Assembly: GCA_025618425.1 (NCBI GenBank)
Contig: CM046852.1
Coordinates: 631,704-695,703 of the forward strand
DNA: 64,000 nt
Source: Heliocidaris tuberculata
Taxonomy: Eukaryota; Echinodermata; Echinoidea; Camarodonta; Echinometridae
Direction of reading: 5' to 3'
Of this stretch, positions 36,201-44,394 are shown piece after piece (the first letter of the stretch is position 1; each line of letters opens with the position of its first letter). Below the pieces are notes generated by a model. That model had not been told where the DNA came from, did no database searches, and worked only from the letters and a program-made list of their open reading frames with translations. A program made the position numbers and the translations under genes.

Positions 36201-38363
36201 GATGAATAGCTCACTGTGTTGCAACAATAAAAGATGAAGGGCAAGTCCAAGATATTTTTGTTACAAAATCCATCAAAGATTTTAGTATTCTTGATAATTA
36301 AGTTCTGCATTGAGTTGATAGCCCTAATATACATGCACAATGTAGCCTGGATCAGATACAGGAAAATGACACTGGTGATGATATCAATGTGCATTGTTCC
36401 ATCATACAATGTAGTTAGTAACATACATGTACAGGGGATGGGAAACAAAATTACCAAATACTTTGGGACTTGGCCAGAAGGGAATTCCTAGATCAGCAGA
36501 TATCCAAAGATCCAATGAGAAATTGCTTACAGGCCTGAAGACAACATTACTCCAACTTTAACATACAATGTACACTACATGGGTGGATGATGACGATTTT
36601 ATAAAACAAATGTCAACATTTTACGAATGGTTCTGTTCAGGGAGCCAGAGCTGAATTGATTTGCATTAATAACATTGACGATTATGTACTTGCTGGTAAT
36701 TTAGCCCTCTAAAAATCATTTTCCGGAATGGGTTGACCACAATTACGTTTTTGAACTCACAAGGAACATTTCTTTGAAGATAAGGCAGGGATCACCGTGA
36801 AAGACAAACAGTCTTCCACCAGCTTCCTTCAACTGATCATCCAGGTCCATAAGACAGTCGTGCAGGAAGCGCCATCTGTTGAACCCCGAGGTCCTTGTAC
36901 CTATACGGTAGAAGATACATGTATAATCAAGTATTATTTACCAGATGTATGCGTAATTGCCATGCCATAAGTTGACCTTGAACATTTTAGTAATACATGT
37001 AAATCATGTACTGTGCAATACAATGTTTCTTACCATTCTCAGAGTTACATATGTACTTGAGAAATACAAACCTGTATAAAGTCAGAGATAATGTACATCT
37101 ACATGTAGATCTAGTAGATATACAAAGATCTAAAACTTGTCATTCTTTTCAAACAAAATGATCATTATAAACGGTGCTTACTTTGCACACGCTGCTCCAG
37201 AACTGTAGAAAAACATCTGATCCAAAACAATATTAGATATACATGTACATGTATATATAATTCCATTCAGACTTCACTACATACATGTAGGTACCTACAA
37301 TGTATTCAATTGCCTGAAACTTATTATACATGAAGGCCTACAAGTACAGTGTTGTCACTACGGTGGTCGGCGCTGGTCGGAACCTTCTACCACTTGAAAT
37401 TTCCGACCGCACTCAATGCAATATCACACCCGCCCGCCCAGCACTAATTTCCAAAGAAAAAAAACTACGATTTTGACCTACGAACATGCAATTGTGGTTT
37501 AAGCCAGCAGAGTCAATGAAAAAATTATACGTACGCATAAGCAAATTTACATGAAACCATGCGAAGAATTTTCCTGGAAGGTATACACCTATACACAGCC
37601 ACTAGCGCAGCGCAGCTCCTTCCCAAATACGAATCATATTTACGAATAAATTGTTCACGTACCCGTACCCGTGCGTGCATGCCCAACATCAAATCATTAA
37701 ACAATGTACTCGTCTCCGAGCTGGAATGTCGCAATCGGCTGATTTGCATATGTTCGGGTTTTGAGAAAACTCGCCTGTAAGTAACTCACGGGCAATAAAA
37801 TTTCCACCACTAAAAAGTCTCTGGTGACAACCCTGTACATGTACATATATTATGCAAAACAATTTTTTCTTGTAGCTGGTGCATGTACACATGTAGTTTC
37901 TGTACTTGTATTTTCTCTTAATTTATTTTCACCTATTGCAGTGAGACCTTTCTCATAGGTAGTACTGTTTACTGTTACTTTCATTTACTGCAAAACTAAT
38001 GCATCACACTTGTCAAAAGAAGCTCAAAATGTTAAGTTAATTGCATTTGCAATCTGGAAGAAATATCATTGCTTTATAATACAGTGAACAAAATAAAACA
38101 GAACAGAAGAGCAATTTTACTCAGGAGAGTTTTGAAAAAGAGTTCATACAAACATTGGGCCGGAAGGAATCTCACTCAGAAAAAAGCCGTTTCCGTTTTT
38201 TAACAGAACCATTGAATATCCCTTGGAACCTACCTGCAACTTCATTGTCAAAGATGAAGATAGGATAGAACTCTGTGCCTAAGGTCATGCCCTCCAGGAG
38301 AGCCGGGTTGTCATGGAGACGTAGGCCATGCCGGAACCAGTGGATGCAGGCACCTGATGGCAT
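27022..38363 (-). CDS. cry: Type I (Drosophila-like, light-sensing) cryptochrome
   Basis: Eleven exons with matching phases give 538 residues, close to Drosophila CRY (542). Coordinates are 38363-38234, 36900-36761, 35955-35813, 34987-34812, 32677-32577, 31890-31750, 30708-30541, 29335-29195, 28570-28413, 27836-27643 and 27146-27022. The photolyase-like alpha/beta domain ([13 protein letters not shown]) precedes the FAD-binding helical domain ([34 protein letters not shown]). The electron-transfer Trp triad is Trp398, Trp375 and Trp321, and the flavin-proximal Cys is Cys394. The C-terminal tail (residues 501-517, [14 protein letters not shown]) matches the dCRY regulatory tail with its FFW motif as FVW. 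The family senses blue light and in flies drives TIM degradation; that role here is inferred. Exon-edge tandem copies flank exons 1, 3, 7 and 10. Gln356 stands where dCRY has His378. Confidence 0.94.
27466..27525 (-). pseudogene. Partial copy of the exon 10 3' edge (intron 10)
   Basis: It copies the last ~60 bp of exon 10 and its donor (gttctcac). It sits 177 bp downstream in transcript sense and has several substitutions and indels. The (ATCT)n-rich sequence around it is duplicated with it, and similar low-complexity sequence fills 27190-27620. Confidence 0.75.
27643..27836 (-). CDS. cry: Cryptochrome exon 10
   Basis: Codes the '[21 protein letters not shown]' region and the amphipathic helix to Asp-Ser (about residues 433-497). 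Acceptor TTTTCAG|G, donor CTCAG|GTGAGA, phase 1 out. Confidence 0.93.
28413..28570 (-). CDS. cry: Cryptochrome exon 9 (FAD pocket)
   Basis: Codes residues 381-433, including Asp390, Trp391, Cys394, Asn397, Trp398 and Trp400, the flavin-facing helix. Its acceptor CTCCCCAG adjoins the end of the MITE at 28573-28710. Donor GTCAG|GTTTGT. Confidence 0.94.
28573..28710. mobile_element. MITE adjoining the exon 9 acceptor
   Basis: The inverted ends are GGGGAGCGTTTCATGAA and GGGGAGCATTTCATGAA, with a second inner pair around TTGTCAGTG. It is 138 bp. The left end lies 2 bp from exon 9, so the pyrimidine tract (GAAACGCTCCCC) is transposon sequence. Confidence 0.85.
29195..29335 (-). CDS. cry: Cryptochrome exon 8
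   Basis: 47 codons (residues 334-380), phase 0 on both sides. Contains Trp353-Ile-His355-Gln356, the FLTRGDLW motif and Trp372/Trp375. Acceptor CATTGTAG|GG, donor CTAGAG|GTATAT. Confidence 0.94.
29838..29970 (-). pseudogene. Third partial copy of exon 7 (intron 7)
   Basis: Matches the 3' two thirds of exon 7 and the sequence beyond its donor, with point changes and a degraded donor (GTTTGTTT). It lies 209 bp from the next copy. Further fragments of the same unit are visible at about 29640-29660 and 29740-29765. Confidence 0.75.
30047..30165 (-). pseudogene. Second partial copy of exon 7 (intron 7)
   Basis: Retains most codons of the YTMSVGNI...EWKKDDEK region but has an extra base before the donor, so the frame is lost. 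The donor is GTTAGT-like. It starts within the Tyr-Phe-Tyr codons and lacks exon 7's first 18 codons and acceptor. Confidence 0.8.
30184..30255. mobile_element. Short TTAA-flanked insertion inside the exon-7 repeat array
   Basis: TTAA at 30180-30183 and 30256-30259, with ends CCCATTGACTACTG and CCCTTTGCCTACTGG inverted. The 72 bp plus one TTAA accounts for the longer spacing (284 against about 209 bp) between exon-7 copies here. Confidence 0.75.
30331..30447 (-). pseudogene. First partial copy of exon 7 (intron 7)
   Basis: About 39 codons of exon 7, still open and in frame, ending in the same donor ACAGAG|GTAAGC. It lacks the acceptor and first ~18 codons, and a C-run replaces its upstream edge. 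It lies 210 bp from the real exon 7. Confidence 0.85.
30541..30708 (-). CDS. cry: Cryptochrome exon 7
   Basis: 56 codons (residues 278-333), phase 0 on both sides. It contains [14 protein letters not shown] and Trp321, the distal member of the Trp triad. Acceptor CTCCCAG|C, donor ACGGAG|GTAAGC. Confidence 0.95.
31456..31645. mobile_element. TA-flanked MITE (Tc1/mariner-like) in intron 6
   Basis: The ends CAGTAAAACCTG and CAGTCAAACCTG are inverted and flanked by TA on both sides (31454-31455, 31646-31647). The arms contain 'tataaagaccac' and 'aaagtggtctttctat' motifs that recur within the element and, decayed, at about 26640-26830 and 53085-53140. Confidence 0.75.
31750..31890 (-). CDS. cry: Cryptochrome exon 6
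   Basis: 47 codons (residues 231-277). Contains CLPNQYMP and [17 protein letters not shown], a family signature of the FAD domain. Acceptor TTTATAG|G, donor TCAGAG|GTAAGA. Confidence 0.95.
31974..32347. mobile_element. TTAA-flanked MITE, 'GAGTTCTGG' family (intron 5)
   Basis: The ends AGGGAAGCTTGAGTTCTGG and AGATGAAGTTGAGTTCTGG are inverted, with TTAA at 31970-31973 and 32348-32351. A full-length relative is at 48043-48433, with fragments at 43563-43790 and about 44395-44560. TTAA specificity suggests piggyBac mobilisation (inference). Confidence 0.8.
32577..32677 (-). CDS. cry: Cryptochrome exon 5
   Basis: Completes Gly198, then codes residues 199-231 around [12 protein letters not shown], a conserved FAD-domain block. 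Acceptor CACACAG|G, donor GAAGAG|GTAAGC. Confidence 0.94.
32690..33460. repeat. Purine-rich minisatellite next to exon 5 (intron 4)
   Basis: About four to five units of ~155-180 bp, each with 'gagcccgaatagacatggag', 'aaagataggcaggg' and 'gtgagtgcgtgta' blocks separated by (GA)n. On the transcript strand this is a ~770-bp pyrimidine tract running up to the exon 5 acceptor. Leu/Ser-rich frames here are artefacts. Confidence 0.9.
33546..34066. mobile_element. Inverted-repeat element in intron 4
   Basis: The left arm GGAGTGCGTTTATGCTCAC... CCAGAATAAGCGTTTTGAAA matches an inverted right arm GGAGCGTTTTTTCTTAC... GCAGAATGAGCATTTTGAAA. It is ~520 bp and rich in 'aaacgc' motifs. No target duplication could be set and no transposase is present. 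Confidence 0.65.
34812..34987 (-). CDS. cry: Cryptochrome exon 4
   Basis: Codes [10 protein letters not shown] onward (about residues 139-197), equivalent to the dCRY ETNGGIPPLTY region. Acceptor TATAAAG|T, donor GATAG|GTGAGT. Intron 4 upstream of it also holds CAT/ATC triplet tracts and a 'ggggcggatccaggat' poly-G element (about 34557-34705). Confidence 0.93.
35640..35712 (-). pseudogene. Partial copy of the exon 3 donor edge (intron 3)
   Basis: 'gaacccacagatctgga' at about 35665 repeats the exon 3 donor edge 'gaactcacagatctgga' (35805-35821) at a 140-bp period, with its downstream intron sequence. The 'agatctggatattctta' part is itself repeated. Confidence 0.7.
35813..35955 (-). CDS. cry: Cryptochrome exon 3
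   Basis: Codes residues 91-138 with [13 protein letters not shown] and SHTLWNP, closely matching fly CRY and not the vertebrate type. Acceptor TTTTTCAG|G, donor GATCT|GTGAGT, phase 2 out. Confidence 0.95.
36761..36900 (-). CDS. cry: Cryptochrome exon 2
   Basis: Codes Gly44 (completed), then residues 45-90 with [19 protein letters not shown] and RLFVFHGDP. Acceptor CGTATAG|GT, donor CTT|GTGAGT. The last three residues before the junction (Met-Phe-Leu) are slightly longer than usual for the family. Confidence 0.92.
37347..37835. mobile_element. hAT-like non-autonomous element in intron 1
   Basis: The ends CAGTGTTGTCAC and CAGGGTTGTCAC are inverted and flanked by an 8-bp duplication tacaagta/tacatgta with one mismatch. 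It is 489 bp, with a GTGGTCGG/CCGACC motif near the left end. No transposase is present. Confidence 0.75.
38234..38363 (-). CDS. cry: Cryptochrome exon 1 (start)
   Basis: The ATG at 38363 opens 43 codons: a short Met-Pro-Ser-Gly-Ala-Cys, then [16 protein letters not shown], the N-terminal signature of cryptochromes/photolyases. Donor GTTGCAG|GTAGG, phase 1. The fly protein starts at the same point, so no exon upstream is needed. Confidence 0.93.
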
Positions 38364-38471
38364 CTTGACGGAGAAAGATTAGCTAAGCTAGGGGTGAAAA
38401 AAAAGAAATTGGAATGGGATTCAAAAAACAATAGATGACATACATGTACATGTACATGCCTGTAGGAACTA

Positions 38472-38710
38472 ATTGATGCAGGCACCTGATGGCAATTTGA
38501 ATGGAGATTAGAAAAGTATCACAAATATTGGAATTGGGATTAGAAAAACAATAGCTTACACACTTGTCTGAAGCAGTGGATGCAGGCAGCCGATGATAAC
38601 TTGAAGGATTAGCTAATCTGGAGATTAGAAAAATTTGACCCCCCCCCAAAAAAAAAAAATAAATAAATAAAAATAGGGATTACAAAATACTAGAAGATAG
38701 CATGCATGTA
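38472..38710 (-). pseudogene. Two decayed copies of the exon 1 start region
   Basis: 'gatgcaggcacctgatggca' of exon 1 recurs at about 38475 and, more diverged, at 38580, each with the same upstream flank ('ggagattagaaaa...', 'gggattagaaaacaatag'). The start codon is TTG in the first copy and lost in the second. Confidence 0.75.
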
Positions 38711-38844
38711 CATGTAGAACCAGTGAGTGGATGAATAGGATTGTATCTTCGAGGCACAGAATTATTTCAACTAATCTGAACAAAATGAATCTGAAATGGA
38801 AATGATAAAAATACTAACTTGCAAGCTTATTCCTGTAACTTTAA

Positions 38845-39775
38845 AGTAGATATTCAAAGCAAATCACAAATATGCTCAATAATGTATCTCTAGAAACTAG
38901 AAAGCTTGCTGATGGTAATCGTATAAGTTTTACGTTAACTGCGTGTTTGATGATTAAAAAATGGCACAAATAAAAACGCTTCTCAGCATCTGGGATATCC
39001 GAGCGATTCGCCAGAAATATACCCATGTTTTCATGACGTCACATCAGGTACCAATCCTGCCTAAGCAGACGACGTCCTATATCAAGTGAACGTAATTGCA
39101 ATGCAATTATTTTTAAATTATAAAGAGTTTGGTGTGTTTCACCATGACCGTATTTCACATCATTCTAAAAGGGAAGTGAAACCGTTTCTAGTAACTAAAA
39201 TCTTTTGTTTGTAAAAAGTCATGATAAGGGTCAATGATCAATCAAAGAAATCACACTTTCGAATTGTAAAGCCCGCTGAATTATAGCATGGATGGTATTC
39301 GTTCCCTCTTGAAACGCCGACATGCCGCGGTGCATGCAGCTGAAAATACAATGGCATCTTATTTTGTTTACAAGCGATTGATTCCTTTATTTTTTTAACG
39401 CTGCATTTTTCATCAAAATAATACCATGCAGGAAATTTAGAGTGAGGCAACAAATAAACATTTATACTGACGCTAGCGAAGTAAGAGAAATAAGTGAAGA
39501 TGAGATGACGAAACAGGCACTGAAAATGTAAAGATGTTATGGGGCATCGTCTGCTTAGGAAGGATTGCTCCCCGGTATGACGTCACATATCTCAGCAGCG
39601 TTCAAAGAGCTCTATAGGTGCTATAGCGGGGCTGTGTTATATCATTTTATAATTGATAATAATCATTACTTCAAATGTTTCCAAGCGTTGAATTTTGATG
39701 AACCTTGTTCAATCTAGGCTTCACCTATGCAATAATAAAAATTAAATCAATATTCAAAATCAATGAAATTCTACT
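38845..39775. mobile_element. 931-bp TTAA-flanked inverted-repeat element, copy 1
   Basis: The ends AGTAGATATTC and AGTAGAATTTC are inverted, with TTAA at 38841-38844 and 39776-39779. A second inner inverted pair surrounds 'aatcctgcctaagcagacga' (about 39053) and its complement (about 39548-39570), both beside a TGACGTCAC palindrome. It is non-coding. An identical-length relative is at 42628-43558. Confidence 0.85.
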
Positions 39776-39954
39776 TTAAAGTACATGTATGTGATTTAAT
39801 ACGTTCACTTCAGAAAACATGTATCATCAATGACTAAAATGTATATATTGATATTTATATACACATAATGCTATACACATGTGTATGCATGTGAATGCAT
39901 GCTATTTAAAGGTTCATGTACATGTATGTACATGTACATGTACATGTACATGTA

Positions 39955-40388
39955 ATGTATAGTTTTGGTAAGCCCTCAAAACCTTGTCGTCAGATTTCTT
40001 TGATTTAATTTAGACGATAAAAAGCAAGATACATGTACTAGCAAAGCTGCTGTGAAAATTTTTCCTCCTCAAGTGATATATTTAACAAATGAGAGGTGAA
40101 AAATAATTTCGATACCTGGCCGATACCGGGGACGTAAACTTCAACAACAGCAACTTTTACTACACACGAACTACACATGTGTAAAACCTAAATGTACATG
40201 CATGAGTATTGTTGTTTGTTCTGTATACTCCAGGAAAAGCGTTCCTGACAGATATTTGTCAGAAATTGTGGATGGAATACCAAATTATCTCATATAACAT
40301 CTTTTGATACATGTACATATATGTGTACATGTATGTTTAACATGTTTCTTTCCAGTTTAATTTTTGCTCCCAAAACTGTGCATGCTCT
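39955..40388. mobile_element. Repeat element, 'TTTTGGTAAGCCC' family, partial
   Basis: Collinear with 48438-48988 from 'agttttggtaagccct' to a TTAA at 40389-40392. Its left end is lost in TACATG microsatellite. Confidence 0.6.
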
Positions 40389-40392
40389 TTAA

Positions 40393-41913
40393 AACCACAA
40401 GAGACAAGAAAGTACTGAAAAGAGATTCCCCATACACATGCGCAAATTCAAGGGGTGAATGACTGCAGAAAAGCTGTGCATTATTATTCCCTTGGTGATA
40501 GTTTTGTTTTGAAGTTCCTGGGGGAAAATGGAGTCTTGTAAAACCTGTTTTCGTACTGCAGACAATTTCTAAGGAACTGTAGATGGCAAAGGATAATTAA
40601 TCATAGATAATGTTGAAATCATGAATGCTCATAAAAATAAGCCAATGAGTGGCTAATGGAAAAAAAAGTGGCATAGAAACAGGATGTGATTAATATTTGA
40701 AGATAACAAGAAGAGGTACATGCATAGAGCTCTACAAGACGACGAAGATGAAATAAAGAATCAAAGATGAATGAAAAACAACAGGTAATGGTGGAAAATA
40801 CAAGGGTTTAAAGTGGGGAAATTTCCCCTGACATCCTGTTGATTTAAAGATCGGCAGAAAAATAAGAGAAATTTGTAAATAAGAACTTGAGAAAAACGGC
40901 AACTGCATGCACTCTTCACTGACCTACAATGTACATGTACACTGTATTCTCCATTTGTTATAGTAAAGAGGATTATAGCAATTTCAAGTTTCTCGCTAAT
41001 AAATATGTTTTCTTTAAAAAAAAAAAAATCTTAAACTTTAGCTCACAGTACGAATATGAGAAGTTGAGAACATATCAATATGTTTATACATGTACATGTA
41101 TGTCCTCATCTATGACACAGATATAATCCTTCATCACAACTCAAGGAATGGTAAAGGAAGTACATGTACATGTACATGTAGCTTGCAAAGTCCTGTGTGC
41201 AGAAAACAAAAACGAAAAAATTTATGTAGATGCACATTTACATACATGCACATGTGTATGTACCACGTACAAATGTACATAAAGAGGGAAATATAGTGTT
41301 CACATATCCATTTTTTTTTAAAATAACGAAACAAATGAACATAAAAAGTCGTAACATTCAAAATTAATGGAACTGCTAGGGGAAGAAAATGAAAATAAGA
41401 TAGAAAGAGAAAAGACATACAGTTGATGCACAAGTAGTCAGATGCATCTATGTGTACATGTCCATGTCCATGTACATGTACTGTACATGGACATCTACAT
41501 GTAAATCTACACAAAGGAGGAAAAAATACAGGCAAATGTTTGACAGAATATAAAAAGCAAACTTAAGGATTATTAAATCAAAAGAGAACTGATTATTGAA
41601 ATAAAAGGGTTACTTTGTTTTCTTTTAAATTAGAAGTGCGATGAAGCTTCATACTGGATATGTGATCTCGACAGAAGATGTACATGTAAGTATCTATTCA
41701 CCCTACAATACCCTTCCCTGTTGACAACAAAATACTAAAATGGCTTATGAGCAAATGTACAATGTAACTTCTCAAGATTTATTCTAATTAACATGGTAAG
41801 AGTTTACATGTATGCTTATTAGGGAATTAGATCTCTCATCGAACAGAGCGGGCAGAATGGGCAATGAAGTACATGTTACACTGTACAATGTATGTGGTGA
41901 GGCCCTCACTGTA
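40393..41913. other. AT-rich, TACATG-rich stretch with no visible gene
   Basis: Several short arrays of the self-complementary hexamer TACATG (for example 41160-41180 and 41450-41510). No exon-like frame is seen; open frames rich in Met-Tyr and Val-His come from the microsatellite. Confidence 0.6.
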
Positions 41914-41917
41914 TTAA

Positions 41918-42209
41918 AGGGATAATCAACCGCAGATCGTGGACGTTTTTAATCCGCGAGAGGGCACCGTGATCGTTACCTGATCGTGCCGTTGCCCCTC
42001 GCGGCACAAAATTCGGACAGACTGGTCGCCGCGCAACATGCACGCTCTACCTGAGCTTGAGCTCTCGTGCAAGATTCGGTTGGCTTCGTGCAGTCCGAAA
42101 TGTAAACGCAGTAGTCCGACGGACACATTCGACACACAAGCTTTGTGTACGAGTGAATAGGGCTTACGCAATCCTGACTTTCCCCACGGCCGCCTGATGG
42201 CGTATCCCT
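41918..42209. mobile_element. CpG-rich TTAA-flanked MITE
   Basis: The ends AGGGATAATC and AGGGATACGC are inverted. TTAA lies at 41914-41917 and 42210-42213, the latter shared with the next element. It is 292 bp and far richer in CpG than its surroundings. Confidence 0.75.
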
Positions 42210-42213
42210 TTAA

Positions 42214-42613
42214 CCCTTTCAGGACAGGAATCATTTATTAAGGGCTAAATTGATCACATTTTGTTGTTCAAATTGGCAACAAAAATATTTTTCTTTTAAT
42301 GCTACACGGTTCAAATAAAATGTAATGTCTTTGAAAACAACTTATAGTTCGGAATTTATTCAAAATTTGAAAAAATTGCCAATTTTGACAAAAAACAATG
42401 ATTTTGAACCTTTCAATGTGTTGCCAATTTAAGAATTTTAAAGCTTATTCTCATTTTTTAAATTCCTGGCATCGAACGCAATAATGGTCATGCAACAAAA
42501 AATGGACACGGTGTCTTCAGAAATTTTTGGTAGATTCTACTCTTGCATCTAGTATATTTTATAGAGCTCTAAATCAAAAGTAACCACAAAAGTGATCAAT
42601 TGTCTTGAATGGG
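42214..42613. mobile_element. piggyBac-like MITE, 'CCCTTTC' family, copy 1
   Basis: TTAA|CCCTTTCAGGACAGGAAT at the left and, inverted, TTAA|CCCATTCAAGACAATTGA at the right. The TTAA target and CCC.TT ends fit piggyBac. It is non-coding. Relatives are at 43919-44326, 45663-46070 and 59458-59865, with a partial copy at 46701-47010. Confidence 0.8.
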
Positions 42614-42627
42614 TTAAGGGAGTTTAA

Positions 42628-43558
42628 AGTAGATATTCAAAGCAAATCACAAATATGCTCAATAATGTATCTCTAGAAACTAGAAAGCTTGCAGATGGTA
42701 ATCGTATAAGTTTTACGTTAACTGCGTGTTTGATGATTAAAAAATAACACAAATAAAAACACTTCTCAGCATCTGGGATATCCGAGCGATTCGCCAGAAA
42801 TATACCGATGTTTTCGTGACGTCACATCAGGTGCCAATCCTGCCTAAGCAGACGACGTCCTATATCAAGTGAACGTAACTGCAATGCAATTATTTTTAAA
42901 TTATAAAGAGTTTGGTTTGTTTCACCATGACCGTATTTCACATCATTCTAAAAGGGAAGTGAAACCGTTTCTAGTAACTAAAATCTTTTGTTTGTAAAAA
43001 GTCATGATAAGGGTCAATGATCAATCAAAGAAATCACACTTTCGAATTGTAAAGCCCGCTGAATTATAGCATGGATGGTATTCGTTCCCTCTTGAAACGC
43101 CGACATGCCGCGGTGCATGCAGCTGAAAATACAATGGCATCTTTTTTTGTTTACAATCGATTGATTCCTTTATTTTTTTAACGCTGCATTTTTCATCAAA
43201 ATAATACCATGCAGGAAATTTAGAGTGAGGCAACAAATAAGCATTTATACTGACGCTAGTGAAGTAAGAGAAATAAGTGAAGATGAGATGACAAAACAGG
43301 CACTGAAAATGTATAAGATGTTATGGGGCATCGTCTGCTTAGGAAGGATTGCTCCCCGGTATGACGTCACATATCTCAGCAGCGTTCAAAGAGCTCTATA
43401 GGTGCTATAGCGGGGCTGTGTTATATCATTTTATAATTGATAATAATCATTACTTCAAATGTTTCCAAGCGTTGAATTTTGATAACCTTGTTCAATCTAA
43501 GCTTCACCTATGCAATAATAAAAATTAAATCAATATTCAAAATCAATGAACTTCTACT
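42628..43558. mobile_element. 931-bp TTAA-flanked inverted-repeat element, copy 2
   Basis: Same length and orientation as 38845-39775 and near-identical by eye, with TTAA at 42624-42627 and 43559-43562. The right TTAA also borders the next element. Confidence 0.85.
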
Positions 43559-43562
43559 TTAA

Positions 43563-43790
43563 AGATAAAGTTGAGTTCTGGGGCCTGTAACATAAAGAGA
43601 TACAATCAATCTTACGATCAATTGTAACTCTGCAGTACATGGTTTACCATAGACTTATGATTGATATCAATCGTAAGATTGATTGTATCTCTTTATGTTA
43701 CAGGCCCCTGGTCATGCAATTACAAATTGTGAAAGAAACTGTCTCAAAGCCATTAATGTAGGAAAGGTTGATCATGTCAACATAATAATT
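43563..43790 (-). mobile_element. 'GAGTTCTGG' TTAA MITE fragment, interrupted
   Basis: Reads AGATAAAGTTGAGTTCTGG, then after the palindromic insertion at 43580-43708 resumes 'tcatg' and 'gaaactgtctcaaagc', the reverse of the right part of 48043-48433. Confidence 0.75.
43580..43708. mobile_element. Near-perfect palindromic MITE nested in another MITE
   Basis: The 'ggggcctgtaacataaagag' arm and its exact complement at the other end pair over ~50 bp. A short loop holds 'gcagtacatggtttacc'. It is 129 bp. The host sequence 'ttctgg/tcatg' is split with CTGG on both sides. Confidence 0.85.
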
Positions 43791-43918
43791 GGTGTATACT
43801 GTGAGGTTTGGGGATCTCAATGCCCAATGATAAAAAATGACTGACCCAATGACGCTGAAAAGCACATACATGTACATGCAATGTACATGTACAAGTTGCA
43901 AGCAGAAATGGGTATTAA

Positions 43919-44326
43919 CCCTTTCGAGACAACTGACCACATTTTGTGGTTTGGCTCAATAACTTTTGATTCAGAGCTCTAAAATATATACCAGATGCAT
44001 GAGTAGAAAGAGCAAAAATTTCTACACACACTATGTCCATTTTTGTTGCATGACCATATTGTGTTTGATGCCAGGAATTATAAAAACGAGAATAAGCTTT
44101 GAAATCCTTAAATTGGCAACACATTGAGAGGTTCAAAATCATTGTTTTTTCATCAAAATTGGCAATTTTATCAACTTATCAACATATTTCTAACCATGTA
44201 TATCGTTTTCAATGACAACACATCTTATTAGAACCATGTAGCCCTAAAAGAAAAATATTAATGTTGCCAATTTGAAGAACAAAATGTGATCAATTTAGCC
44301 CTTAAATAATTCCTGTCCCGAAAGGG
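43919..44326. mobile_element. piggyBac-like MITE, 'CCCTTTC' family, copy 2
   Basis: TTAA at 43915-43918 and 44327-44330. Ends CCCTTTCGAGACAACTGA and CCCTTTCGGGACAGGAAT inverted. It is oriented opposite to copy 1. Confidence 0.85.
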
Positions 44327-44394
44327 TTAATATGGCACTGCACACACATCATGTGTATACTGTACATGCACATGTACATGTATACCACGAATGT

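Noticed and set aside
39238..39453. 71-codon frame repeated at 43021-43236
   Set aside because: It lies inside the 931-bp non-coding inverted-repeat element and the two copies carry no domain; conservation reflects recent duplication of the element.
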